NCBI GenBank assembly: GCA_934661005.1
Contig: CAKUIK010000017.1
Coordinates: 1-46,636, forward strand
Reading direction: 5' to 3'
Length of the DNA stretch: 46,636 nt
Source of the DNA: an uncultured Slackia sp.
Lineage (GTDB): Bacteria; Actinomycetota; Coriobacteriia; Coriobacteriales; Eggerthellaceae
In this document: piece by piece, positions 35,601-42,895 of the stretch
Position numbering within the stretch: position 1 is the first letter of the stretch
How the letters are laid out: the number at the start of each line of letters is the position of its first letter
The notes under the pieces: model-generated
What the model was told of the DNA's origin: nothing
Databases searched by the model: none
Seen by the model: only the letters and a program-made list of their open reading frames with translations
Program-made: the position numbers and the translations under genes

Positions 35601-38600
35601 GATCTATGCGGCCGGCCAGGTCGTCGTGCTCAGCGCGACGCCGAAGGCGGGAGCGAAATTCCTCGGCTGGTACAGCGGCGGGCAGTTTTGCAGCGCCGAT
35701 GCGACGTATCGGTTCACCGTGCGCGGCGATATGGCGCTTGAAGCGGCATTCTCGATGGGCGAGTGCTCGCTGGGCGTTGCCGCCGAGCCCGCCGAGGCGG
35801 GCTTCGTGAGCGGTTTCGGCGCCTACGCGAAAGGCGAGCGCGCCGTGCTTTCCGCAGCAGCCAAACCCGGTTTCACGTTCGACCATTGGGAAGACGCGCT
35901 CGGCAATGAGATAAGCGAGCTTCCCGAATGCACGGTTACCGTTTCGGGCGATGCGGTGTACAAGGCGAGTTTCACGCGCAATTCCTATAGCGTGAGCCTG
36001 TCGTCGAATGTCGAGGGCGTAGGCATGCTGTCTGGCGAGGGCACCTATTCGTTCGGCCAAGTGGTGGAGCTGAATGCGACGCCGACTAACGACAAGCGAT
36101 TCGTGGGCTGGCAGCTTGTGGGCGACGATGGGAGGCTGACGTATCTCTCGAACGATGCCCGCTGCTGGCTCGCAATCGACGAAGATCTGGTTTCGGGGCT
36201 CGAAGGCAATGCCGTAGAGCTGCAGGCGCAGTTCGCCGACCCCTATGAGGTCGCTGTTTCGGGCGCCGTGGTGTTGAAGGGCAAAAAGACGAGCCGCAAT
36301 TGCAGCGTGAACGGCGGCGGCACGTTTGCCTCGGGCGACCAAGTCGCGCTGCAGGCTGTCGCGGGCATAGGCTATCGCTTCGTCGGCTGGAGCCTCGATG
36401 AGGCGGGCGAGCATATCGTCGACACGAATGCGACGCTCAGTTTCGCGGCATCGCAAGACATCACGTATTACGCGCAGTTCGAGGCCGACGAGCAGGTGAA
36501 GATCACTGTGGAGCGCAGCTCGATGCTCCGTGGCATGGTGCGGCTGGTTGGACATGGCGGCCTGGAAACCGAGCGGCTCTACGATAAGGGCGACATGTTC
36601 GTGGCGGTTGCCATGCCGTGGACGGGCTATCGATTCTCGCATTGGGTCAACGACGCGGGCACTACCGTGAGCTATAGCGCGGTATACGTGGGCGCGGCGA
36701 AGCAAACAGAGCAGCTCACGGCCATATTCTACGAAAACGGCTACGATGCGCAGACGAATACCTACCCGGCAGAGGCCGCCCTCATAAGCACGGTCATTCC
36801 TGGTACGGGCACGACGAGCGTTCCGGTGTCCACGCTCGTGACCATTCCGCTTCCGGGTTGGAAGTTCAAATATTGGGCTGACGAGAACGGCATGCCGGTG
36901 GCGTTTTCGCCGGTAACGGCGCGTCCGGTGTGGGGCAACCGCACGTTTACCGCCTATTACGAGCGTGAGGCGTTCGACATTGTCGCCGTCGATTCGCGCG
37001 TGGGCGGCCATATCGAAGGCTCGCTTCCTGATAGCGAATACGGATGCGTGGTTAAGAAGACGGTCGAAAATGGCGCGTCGTGCACGCTTTGCGCTGTGCC
37101 CGACGACGGCTACGCATTCGATGGCTGGTATGAATACGGCGAGAGCACGCCGAAAGACGCCAAGCCGCTTTCCACCGATGCGAACTGGACGTTTACTCCT
37201 GAAGGCGATATGGCGATCGAGGCTCGCTTTGCCGAAACCCCCGCATGCGAGGTTACAGCTTCGGCGGAAAACGGCACGGTTGCGCCCGAGTCGGTCAGCG
37301 TGAAGCCGGGAGCCAGCGCGACGTTTGAGGCGACGCCGAACGAAGGTTGCTATCTGGAAGGCGTTACGCTTTCGAGTGATGCGGGCGAGGCGTCTGGGGC
37401 GTCGTCGGGGCTTGCCGAGCCGGTCGAGCTTGACATCTCCGACTACGCGGGCGGTAGCTACGCGGTAACGTTGAGCGATATCGCCGAATCGCAATCGTTG
37501 GCGTTTGCATTCGCTGCCGCCGGCGCGCCCGTTGTGCTCGCCCAGCCGCAAAGCGTTTCTGTCGGCCTGGGCGACGATGCGACGCTGGCTGTTGCGGCCG
37601 ATGCTGCAGAAAGCGTGCGCGGGCATGTGGCCCTGTTCTGCGGGGAAGAGCCTGCCGCGCATTACGGGATAGGGTACCAATGGTATCGTGCGGCGAACGG
37701 CCAAGGCGAAGATGAGCTGCTTGCGGGCGAGACGAACCCCACGTTGGGCATCGCTTCGATCGGCATGGCTGACGCAGGTGCGTATTTCTGTCGCATCACG
37801 CAGGAGTATTTGGGAACCACGACTTCGGTAGACACCGAGCGCGCGACGATTTCGGTGGTCAACGACAATAACTTTGCGTTTAACGGCGGCGTTTTGGAGT
37901 CGGCTGTGGCACATGATGCCTACAGCGCGGTTGTGCCTTCGGCGTCGGGCGGCAGTGTGCCGTATGGCTACGAGGTTGCCGATGGCAGCGAGCTTCCCAG
38001 GGGCTTGAGCCTTGTCGCGAGCGGCGAGGCCAACGGAGAGCTGGTCGTGCGCATTGTGGGAATCCCCGAGGAGGCCGGCACATTCGATTTCGATGTGACG
38101 TGCACCGATGGGTCCGGCGATGAGCGAAACGCCCATTTCACGCTGGTCGTGAAGTCAAAGGCTGCGGATCTTGCGTTTGAGACGGGCGATTTCGTGTACA
38201 CAGGCGCGAGCCAAAACCCGACCTTGACGGGCGTGCCCGATGGCGAGGCGGCTTTCGTGTCGTATCGATATTGGGGAATTGGATCGACGCGTTATTCCAG
38301 CGCCGCTGCTCCCACCGAGGCTGGCACGTATCGCGTGGTTGCGACATTGGACCACAATGGCTATATCGGTGCGGCGTCGGCAACGTTCGAAATCGCGAAG
38401 GCCCCTGTGGCATTCGCGATTGAGGTGCACGATTCGGTATACGACGCGAGCGAGCATGCGGCAAGCGTCAAGGCGACGTGCGATGTCGCGGGTGTCGAAT
38501 CGGGCGATTATTCCGTGATGTATCGCGGCCGGGGTGCCACTGCGTATGGCCCCACGTCGCAAGCGCCTGTCGATAGCGGCAGCTATTCGGTGGTGGCGCA

Positions 38601-39744
38601 GGCGACAAACCCGAATATGGAGGGTGCGGCCGAGGAGCCGTTCGAAATCGCGAAGGCGCCGCAGGCTATCACGGGGACGACTTCCTACTCGGCTGTTTAC
38701 GGCGACGTGGGCATTGCGTTCGACAACGTGGCGAAAACGCCGGTGGCGTTTGAAATCGCGCAACCCGAAGACGAATCTGCAAGTCCGATTGCGCTTCGGG
38801 GGCGCTATGCGACCATCAACGCCGCGGGCGTGGCGCGTGTGGTTGCCAGCGCGCCCGAATCGCGCAACTACCTTGCAGCCGAATCTGTTGAGCTCGCAGT
38901 TGCGATTGCGCCCGCCCAGCTGCTTGTGGCGGTGGACGACGCTCAGCGCATGGAGGGCGAAGCGAACCCCGCGTTCACATCGAGCCTCGTAAGCCGAGCC
39001 AGCACAGAAGGCGTTGAGGTGGCATATTCTTGTGAGGCGACTGAGGATTCTCCTGCAGGCGAGTACGCCATTGGCGCCAGCGTTGCGAATCCGAATTTTG
39101 CCGCAACCGTGAAGCCGGGTACGCTTACCGTGGAAAAGAAGTCCGGCCCCGATAATCCGGAACCAAAGCCCGACCCCGATAAGCCTGATCCAGATGCTCC
39201 GGATCCGGGCAAACCCGACCCGGATAACCCAGATCCCGACAACCCGGGGCCGAAGCCGGACCCCGACAACCCCGACCCAGGCAGGCCTGATCCGGATAAT
39301 CCAGACCCCGACAACCCGAGTCCGAAGCCCGACCCGGACCCCGACAACCCAGGTCCCGTCAATCCTGACCCAGGCAAGCCTGATCCGGATAATCCAGACC
39401 CCGACGAACCGGGGCCGAAGCCGGACCCCGATAATCCCGGCCCTGGCGAGCCGTCCCAGCCTGGTAAGCCGAGCGATCCCGGCAACCCTGGCGACCCTGG
39501 AAATTTTGGAGACGGTTCTGGCGAAGAGGACGACGTGCGTGACGGTGCCACCTCAGGCGATGGAGGCGCTGATGCGGATTCGGCTGCGAAGAAGGCCAGC
39601 GCTTCTGCCAATAGCGCAGACAGTGCTGGATTGATAGCCGCTACGATTGATCGCGCACCCATTGTGCCCGCCGCGGCGCTCGGCCTTGCGTCGTTGCTGT
39701 GTGTAGTTCTCGCGGTGCGTCGCACTCGTTATCGCCGTCGTTAG
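29674..39744 (+). CDS. Giant exported repeat protein: leucine-rich repeats, InlB B-repeats, Ig/MBG modules, Pro/Asp linker, C-terminal membrane span
   Basis: The 3,356-residue product has a signal peptide (1-34, cleavage after AYA). Eight BspA-type leucine-rich repeats follow (about 177-393; units like GDSAFAGCKRLSSVDLSG). An Ig-like module comes next (443-519), then about 23 InlB B-repeat modules, each with a (Y/F)xFxGW core and an (E/A)AxF end, in two blocks (533-1119 and 1209-2523). An Ala-rich hydrophobic helical segment separates the blocks (1121-1190). Beyond them lie an Ig-like domain (2619-2728, YQWYRA...GAYFCR), a He_PIG-like domain (2733-2828), MBG-type repeats (2828-3157), a DPDNPDPG-type linker (3157-3279), and one membrane span (3328-3348) before RRTRYRRR. 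No LPxTG is seen. It is probably a cell-surface adhesin. The ATG at 29674 follows GAGGGGAG. Confidence 0.92.
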   Translation: MNKIAGAFDAFLRVVLAVALVVTFTPISRDAAYADGVDETQSGIAASKDEGAQAPLGEQVTPTLPHSSESAANDESALSESASLSDGASSGERVVSGGTESELESAADASQAPAPPGQGLVSWAKLMPNGYIYECNSEGELLETIDEEKPSRNSVNSWAVVDLFVDRDVTSISQSLCEGAGYLNSVTFEAGTKLDSIGDSSFGSCPSLQAVDLSGVEVGRIGDSAFAGCKRLSSVDLSGANVGEIGKRAFYGCSSLRAVKTNDTTIGAMGESCFENAGLSSTGLANVHGLTAIPKSAYEGCSNLTDTELGKNQEIQSLGEMAFAHCSSLRLSGLETNASVREVGKSCFSQSDMSGGLVLPSYSKVETLGGSAFYHTNLDYVYFQCDHAVLIDYSTFPQYQMRVMVRTPALDSYNSTEVKQDWERSNGTLPVDVSGCVSPIKVKADPSTKEYEVGDSISLRGMSVSFNYGSGEKEYEYTDLQNYAFGRFFASSPANGDLFEPDMHGTYVHVSYDDGSVSSDAYSPSALREKGNESFTVSVASEGAGPNDAVEGAGRFGQGDTCKVEARCSTPGRIFAYWKNQKGEIVSEDAAYEFKVEGDTMLVAVFLDAVTIEPEAHMDSVDGPVPQGVSFSIQANGVDHGGTFTTYVGKSYTVVCHYDNTKLSTKYWVDVVGEKTYFTDEIECTAVAGENRPICVFVERGWLDVVAKSVDGDEWGKTQGSGYYDLGSKAKIKAIPSNGGEFLGWMHRGEFIPEEFYFEYCVNDFDPVTAWFGPDVTQVVVVQAASAQPELGRVEGAGVYVQGSEVTLSAVPAAGYEFAGWLRDGKPIEGGATLSIAAEGEAINGGKVKVSPQYTAQFKRVSVEYSQVIDLGNRSVMDGVELPCVSGTLEVGEDGRVALDASALGMLDDDISFVGWYDKATGDLLSESAAYEFVPAQSEHLEARFALKDFAVRVNSAQATDASEAYARVDASTFAGYRDAGEAVQLSAVASNAHFLGWYVGAGDSARVVSDALSFEYAVEAADAREGAIDVTPKYCAEQASVVLGVDGVDEDGNPAGQFLYSGLYGIGSRATVVAIPAAGYVLDRVTDSHGNEVPVESDGSYTFLVTGDVQFIAHFRATDDGDEAFEALQAALIAALTLAGVLGTMYGLGELIDPIVVPAIAEIAAAESIEELAAIGEEALGKIKDIFDDHKKPHDPDNPDRPHGDHKIEIIAAANPQAGGSVFGGGVHYEGTVAELQAIPNPGWRFVCWMKNGVEWSTKPMTSIAVTDATPEVVNVVAVFESDVQITTSIEVEGVAADFSTGCNASPDVQLPKRGEQAAVVATEGEGYAFVGWFENGVEVSRTQTYGFVAETDRHLVAKFRKADKTIVVNVQPADAGEVLCNGMPIEGGVVRAKDGDILTFTVRANARPGDDAEKSYKFVEWRETDAAGRVVVNRQEVCEYRVDGNATLTAVMDGEDSHLVRAKASPIEGGTVALERANGLGEALEVPEGESVMAEASAADGYLFDGWYLSYGAAEAATFASNEPSYTFAPIADCTVEARFTKACKIAVVVEPLESLAGEYTVQGAGWCVAGEPATLSVELSASMREGYAFKGWYDAETGVLMGTDPSYLQFYPQEDTTVRAVFDVNRCTLEAKTESHAVKRGTVEIVGSPGASAVTVDYGTSVVLRAKPADGFQLKYWKNSAGVKFSETDLVVRATKSDTYTAVFESAKPDVVVAADSWLGGTVTCNGVKVTPTTDAFKLGETLHLAAAAYPGYVFYGWYVNGKFRSVMPEYTVVAAGAFPNPNRCSIVAAFKPLDIVCMPTADPECGGSVQASRIVTERGTDVSLKATAALGYEFVGWYDLDGKLESASAEFTCEHQQRSHIHEARFVERSYAVSASAAVADASGTLADGNAAGWVEGATTVSAGGAATLSAHAFEGYAFEYWADEQGNAVSDEPEYRFVPSCDTQLRAVFAPKQCSVSVSVDDIAGSVSGAGIYAAGQVVVLSATPKAGAKFLGWYSGGQFCSADATYRFTVRGDMALEAAFSMGECSLGVAAEPAEAGFVSGFGAYAKGERAVLSAAAKPGFTFDHWEDALGNEISELPECTVTVSGDAVYKASFTRNSYSVSLSSNVEGVGMLSGEGTYSFGQVVELNATPTNDKRFVGWQLVGDDGRLTYLSNDARCWLAIDEDLVSGLEGNAVELQAQFADPYEVAVSGAVVLKGKKTSRNCSVNGGGTFASGDQVALQAVAGIGYRFVGWSLDEAGEHIVDTNATLSFAASQDITYYAQFEADEQVKITVERSSMLRGMVRLVGHGGLETERLYDKGDMFVAVAMPWTGYRFSHWVNDAGTTVSYSAVYVGAAKQTEQLTAIFYENGYDAQTNTYPAEAALISTVIPGTGTTSVPVSTLVTIPLPGWKFKYWADENGMPVAFSPVTARPVWGNRTFTAYYEREAFDIVAVDSRVGGHIEGSLPDSEYGCVVKKTVENGASCTLCAVPDDGYAFDGWYEYGESTPKDAKPLSTDANWTFTPEGDMAIEARFAETPACEVTASAENGTVAPESVSVKPGASATFEATPNEGCYLEGVTLSSDAGEASGASSGLAEPVELDISDYAGGSYAVTLSDIAESQSLAFAFAAAGAPVVLAQPQSVSVGLGDDATLAVAADAAESVRGHVALFCGEEPAAHYGIGYQWYRAANGQGEDELLAGETNPTLGIASIGMADAGAYFCRITQEYLGTTTSVDTERATISVVNDNNFAFNGGVLESAVAHDAYSAVVPSASGGSVPYGYEVADGSELPRGLSLVASGEANGELVVRIVGIPEEAGTFDFDVTCTDGSGDERNAHFTLVVKSKAADLAFETGDFVYTGASQNPTLTGVPDGEAAFVSYRYWGIGSTRYSSAAAPTEAGTYRVVATLDHNGYIGAASATFEIAKAPVAFAIEVHDSVYDASEHAASVKATCDVAGVESGDYSVMYRGRGATAYGPTSQAPVDSGSYSVVAQATNPNMEGAAEEPFEIAKAPQAITGTTSYSAVYGDVGIAFDNVAKTPVAFEIAQPEDESASPIALRGRYATINAAGVARVVASAPESRNYLAAESVELAVAIAPAQLLVAVDDAQRMEGEANPAFTSSLVSRASTEGVEVAYSCEATEDSPAGEYAIGASVANPNFAATVKPGTLTVEKKSGPDNPEPKPDPDKPDPDAPDPGKPDPDNPDPDNPGPKPDPDNPDPGRPDPDNPDPDNPSPKPDPDPDNPGPVNPDPGKPDPDNPDPDEPGPKPDPDNPGPGEPSQPGKPSDPGNPGDPGNFGDGSGEEDDVRDGATSGDGGADADSAAKKASASANSADSAGLIAATIDRAPIVPAAALGLASLLCVVLAVRRTRYRRR
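33034..33297 (+). other. Ala-rich helical insertion and PDNPDRP linker inside the giant protein
   Basis: Residues 1121-1190 break the B-repeat pattern. They are helical, Ala/Leu/Ile/Glu-rich, and include a hydrophobic stretch around ALIAALTLAGVLGTMYGLG. A short linker (DPDNPDRPHGDH) of the same kind as the long C-terminal linker follows, and then the repeats resume. It may be a spacer, a coiled assembly helix, or the relic of an older C-terminal anchor. Confidence 0.5.
39143..39510 (+). repeat. Coding repeats of the Pro/Asp linker
   Basis: About 120 codons consist of variants of PDPDNPDPG/KPDP in imperfect tandem (6-, 12- and longer-unit repeats). The region would be an extended wall- or envelope-spanning rod. 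Such DNA is prone to copy-number change. Confidence 0.85.
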
Positions 39745-39747
39745 ACA

Positions 39748-39779
39748 GATGGGCTGGCATGCTATGCCGGCCCATTTTG
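39748..39779 (+). terminator. Terminator of the giant surface protein gene
   Basis: TGGGCTGGCAT (39750-39760) and ATGCCGGCCCA (39764-39774) pair with one T-G wobble around GCT, followed by TTTT. It starts four bases after the stop codon. Confidence 0.8.
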
Positions 39780-39857
39780 CTGCGAGTGAGTTTCGGTTTG
39801 GCGTAAATGCCGCGCCTTCTGGTCTTCCTGCCGCGCGAGTTGTATAAAGGCTGATTC

Positions 39858-39908
39858 CGAGCCGCCCTCGTTTTCCTCATGCGAGAAAGACGGGGCGGCT
39901 CGTTTTTA
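39858..39908 (+). terminator. Second hairpin with T run in the gap before symporter copy 2
   Basis: GAGCCGCCC and GGGCGGCTC pair, with further CGT/ACG pairs inside, followed by TTTTTATT. TATAAA at 39843-39848 precedes it by only about 10 bp and no ORF lies between, so it is either a back-up terminator or the end of a very short RNA. The rest of the 39745-40105 gap shows no gene. Confidence 0.6.
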
Positions 39909-40030
39909 TTGACGCGCATGCTCGTGTGCGGGCGCGTAACATCCCTTTAACTTCGCGACACACGCTGTTACGCCACTTGAAACGCGCCTGAAAAAGAGTA
40001 CCCGTAGCATTCTTTCCGTCGCAGGAAGAA

Positions 40031-40105
40031 GAAAGCGCTCGCATTGGAGAGATTCCCCCTTATGCCTCTCCAATGCGCACGCTTTCCCGAGGGAAAGGCA
40101 ATGCT
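40031..40105 (+). promoter_or_regulatory. Structured leader RNA of symporter copy 2 (switch-like, putative)
   Basis: Outer stem GAAAGCG (40031-40037) with CGCTTTC (40080-40086), a 3x3 internal loop, and an 11-bp inner stem GCATTGGAGAG (40041-40051) with CTCTCCAATGC (40066-40076). The 3' outer arm overlaps CTTTCC (40082-40087). That segment can instead pair with GGAAAG (40092-40097) around CGAG, covering the Shine-Dalgarno GGGAAAGG of the ATG at 40106. Relative to copy 1, the inner stem has an A-T pair where copy 1 has G-C, so the pairing is conserved while the sequence changed. Confidence 0.6.
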
Positions 40106-41641
40106 ATGGAAGACTTCCTCACATCGTTTTTCATAACACCATTTACGAGTTTGGGCGAGGGCTTGGCCGCCGCCACAAGCCCGCTCGACGTGATTGACGC
40201 CGTCGACGGCTTCGTGTGGGGCCCCATCATGATCTTGCTGCTGCTGGGCACGCACATCTTCATGACGATTCGCACCGGCTTCATCCAGCGCAAGCTCGGC
40301 ACCGGCATCAAGCTTTCGGTCACCAAGGACGACCCGTCCGACGCCGACGGCGACATCACGCAGTTCGGCGCGCTCACCACGGCGCTCGCCGCCACCATCG
40401 GCACGGGCAACATCGTCGGCGTGGGCACGGGCCTGCTGTTCGGCGGCCCGGGCGCCATCTTCTGGATGTGGATCACGGGCATTTTGGGCATCGCCACCAA
40501 GTACTCCGAGGTGTTCATCGGCGTGAAGTACCGCGTGAAGGACCACTCCGGCAAGATGCTCGGCGGCGCGATGTACGCGCTCGAGCGCGGCTTCAAGAAC
40601 AAGAGGCTCGGCCGCGCGCTGGCCGTGCTGTTCGCCCTGTTCGCGTCGCTGGCCGCGTTCGGCATCGGCGCCTCGACCCAGTCGAACTCGCTCGCCGACG
40701 CGCTGTACAACACGTCGCTTATCGACGGTGCGGCCATTCCGCAGTGGCTCGTCGGCATTGTGGTGGTCGCGCTTGTGGCCATCGTCATTCTGGGCGGCAT
40801 CAAGTCTATCTCCCGCGTGTGCGAGAAGCTCGTCCCCATCATGGCCATCTTCTACGTGGTGTGCTGCATCATCATCATTGGCCTGAACGGCCAATTCCTC
40901 GGTGAGGCGATTCGCCAGATCATCGTCGGCGCCTTCACCCCGGCAGGCGCCGCCGGCGGCGCGGTTGGCTCCACGGTCACGCTCGCTTTGCAGTTCGGCT
41001 TCAAGCGCGGCATCTTCTCCAACGAGTCGGGCATGGGCTCGGCGCCGCTGGTCGCGTCTTCCGCCACCACGAAGAACCCGGCCCGCCAGGCGCTCGTCTC
41101 CATGACCGGCACCTTCTGGGATACCGTCGTTGTCTGCTTGCTCACGGGCCTCATGCTCATGACCACGCTGCTCGCCAACCCTGAGCTTTCCACCGCTATT
41201 GCCGACGGCACCATCTCGTCGGGCGCGGGCCTTGCCACCGCCGCCTTCGAGAAGATTCCCGTGTTCGGTCCGTTGGTGCTGCTCGTCGGCCTGCTGACCT
41301 TCACCTACTCCACCATCCTCGGTTGGAGCCAGTACGGCAACCGCGCCATCAGCTACCTGCTCGGCAAGAAGGCCGTGCTGCCGTACTACATCGTGTTTTT
41401 GCTGTTCGTGTTCTGGGGCTGCATGATGGTCGGCGACGCGACCGGCAGCGCCGCGGTTTCGAACCTGAGCTCGGTGGTGTGGAACTTCGCCGACGTGATG
41501 AACGCGCTCATGGCGATCCCGAACTGCATCGCGGTGCTCGGCCTTTCCGCCATCATCGCCCGAGAGACCAAGCACTACGTCTACGAAGGCAACCTCGACG
41601 AGGTTGACGACACCGAGATTCCGCAATACGACGAGAAGTAA
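40106..41641 (+). CDS. AGCS-family sodium:alanine/glycine symporter, copy 2
   Basis: This is the paralogue of the gene at 25395, also 511 residues, with the same membrane layout and signatures (GTGNIVGVGTG; FSNESGMGSAP). Residues 36-486 or so are identical because the underlying DNA is identical. The N-terminal 34 residues (MEDFLTSFFITPFTSLGEG...) and the last 26 (EGNLDEVDDTEIPQYDEK end) differ at several positions. It precedes genes for a D-amino-acid aminotransferase and a D-glutamate cyclase family protein. Since AGCS carriers can take D- as well as L-alanine, uptake of D-alanine for that pathway is plausible. GGGAAAGG lies seven bases before the ATG. Confidence 0.93.
   Translation: MEDFLTSFFITPFTSLGEGLAAATSPLDVIDAVDGFVWGPIMILLLLGTHIFMTIRTGFIQRKLGTGIKLSVTKDDPSDADGDITQFGALTTALAATIGTGNIVGVGTGLLFGGPGAIFWMWITGILGIATKYSEVFIGVKYRVKDHSGKMLGGAMYALERGFKNKRLGRALAVLFALFASLAAFGIGASTQSNSLADALYNTSLIDGAAIPQWLVGIVVVALVAIVILGGIKSISRVCEKLVPIMAIFYVVCCIIIIGLNGQFLGEAIRQIIVGAFTPAGAAGGAVGSTVTLALQFGFKRGIFSNESGMGSAPLVASSATTKNPARQALVSMTGTFWDTVVVCLLTGLMLMTTLLANPELSTAIADGTISSGAGLATAAFEKIPVFGPLVLLVGLLTFTYSTILGWSQYGNRAISYLLGKKAVLPYYIVFLLFVFWGCMMVGDATGSAAVSNLSSVVWNFADVMNALMAIPNCIAVLGLSAIIARETKHYVYEGNLDEVDDTEIPQYDEK
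40209..41562 (+). repeat. 1,354-bp direct repeat, right copy (symporter core)
   Basis: This is the partner of 25498-26851. Identity begins at the codons before FVWGPIMIL and stops in the codons for IIARETKHY, where the copies first differ (26852 C versus 41563 A). Confidence 0.85.
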
Positions 41642-41698
41642 TTTGTCGGCGGTATCTCCCCGCAACAGAGCCGGTTGCAAGACGGCGACCGGCTCTCT

Positions 41699-41729
41699 GG
41701 GAGGGGGTGCGCATGCTCCCTCCTTTTTT
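41699..41729 (+). terminator. Terminator of symporter copy 2
   Basis: GGAGGG (41699-41704) and CCCTCC (41718-41723) form a stem followed by TTTTTTG. An upstream GAGCCGGT...ACCGGCTC hairpin (about 41669-41696) may help. The next gene starts 42 bases later, so some read-through is possible. Confidence 0.75.
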
Positions 41730-41770
41730 GTTCCCATATTGCGAAATTATTCGAAAGGAAATGCCCGATT

Positions 41771-42619
41771 ATGGAAAACCTCGGCTACTACAACGGCGCA
41801 TTCGGCCCAATCGAGGAAATGACCATCCCCATGAACGACCGCGTATGCTGGTTCGGCGACGGCGTTTACGATGCGGGCCCCGCGCGCAACTACCATATTT
41901 TCGCGCTCGACGACCACCTCGACCGCTTCTACAACAGCGCGCGACTCGCGGGCATCGAGATTCCCATGCCGCGCGAGAAGCTTGCCGATTTGCTTCGCGA
42001 CCTGGTGAAAAAGGTCGAGGCGCCCGAGCACTTCGTCTATTACCAGTGCACGCGTGGCACTGCGCCCCGCAAACACGATTACGTGGAAGGGCCGGGCAAT
42101 TTGTGGGTCACCATTACGCCGCAAACCATGCCCGACGGCACGAAGCGCATCAAACTGCGCAGCGAGCCCGACACGCGTTTCTATCACTGCAACATTAAAA
42201 CGCTGAACCTGCTTCCCGCTGTGATGAGCTCGCAGGCAGCTAAGCGCGAAGGCGTGTTTGAAACGGTGTATTACCGCAAAGACATGGGCAATCGCGTGAC
42301 GGAATGCGCGCACAGCAACGTGTCGATGATTCTGGGCGATGAGCTGTGGACCGCGCCGCTTGACGAGCTCATTTTGCCGGGTATAGCGCGCAAACACCTT
42401 ATCGCGGCGGCCAAGCGCCTCGGCATTGGCGTGCATGAAGAGGCGTTCGATTTGGACACGCTGCGCGGCGCGCAGGAGATGATCGTGACGAGTTCGTCGA
42501 ATTTGTGCCTGTTCGCGGAGGAATTCGAAGGCAAGCCTTTCGGCGGCGGCTCGCCTGAAGTGGCTGAAGCGTTGCGTGCTGAAGTGAATCGCGAATTCAC
42601 CGAGGCCACGGCGGTTTAG
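41771..42619 (+). CDS. Class IV aminotransferase, D-amino-acid (D-alanine) aminotransferase-like
   Basis: This 282-residue fold-type IV PLP enzyme resembles D-amino-acid aminotransferases (Dat), which exchange amino groups between D-alanine and 2-oxoglutarate to give D-glutamate and pyruvate. The PLP lysine is K143 in NIKTLNLLP, and the cofactor-contact Glu is E178 in VTECAHSNVSMI. The start YYNGAFGPIEEMTIPMNDR and FGDGVYD are typical. Branched-chain aminotransferases and ADC lyases share the fold, but the (I)KTLN motif and length favour the D-specific type. AAAGGA is 11 bases before the ATG at 41771. A D-glutamate cyclase-type gene follows, which supports a D-amino-acid role. Confidence 0.85.
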   Translation: MENLGYYNGAFGPIEEMTIPMNDRVCWFGDGVYDAGPARNYHIFALDDHLDRFYNSARLAGIEIPMPREKLADLLRDLVKKVEAPEHFVYYQCTRGTAPRKHDYVEGPGNLWVTITPQTMPDGTKRIKLRSEPDTRFYHCNIKTLNLLPAVMSSQAAKREGVFETVYYRKDMGNRVTECAHSNVSMILGDELWTAPLDELILPGIARKHLIAAAKRLGIGVHEEAFDLDTLRGAQEMIVTSSSNLCLFAEEFEGKPFGGGSPEVAEALRAEVNREFTEATAV

Positions 42620-42895
42620 GAAAGCGCCGGTCCGCGAGGGCACATGGAGCCCGTGTAGGCGCATGGATGCCTGCGATGCGACGTCGCTGGCTTGCTTTTG
42701 GCGTTGTGCCCGTGGGCGCAACACGCTGGACGCATGCGGCGGTGCGCAGTGACGCGCTGGACGCGTGCGGCGGGGCGCAGCTGCGCTATTGGCGCGCGTT
42801 CGAGTTGCGGCTGATGAAGGCGACGGCGTTAGGGCCGTTTCTCCCGGGCCCGTGCGGCTTGTGGCGAGTTTCTTAGGTTTTTGTAGGTTAGGCTT
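42620..42895. repeat. Gene-free spacer with a 26-bp tandem repeat
   Basis: Units at 42724-42749 and 42755-42780 (CGCTGGACGC, R, TGCGGCGG, K, GCGCAG) differ at two positions and have a 31-bp period. No ORF with a ribosome site is supported, and no clear terminator is seen after the aminotransferase gene. Confidence 0.5.

Noticed and set aside
34342..38136. A 1,264-codon open frame on the minus strand, antisense to the giant surface protein
   Set aside because: It follows from GC-rich, biased codons in the sense gene. The translation is Arg/His-rich without domains, and there is no ribosome site or promoter.
29674..39744. CRISPR-like repeats in the giant gene
   Set aside because: The repeats encode protein modules and the Pro/Asp linker in one frame; there are no uniform spacers.
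25498..41562. A composite transposon bounded by the symporter repeats
   Set aside because: The repeats are internal parts of transporter genes without transposase, terminal inverted repeats or target-site duplications.
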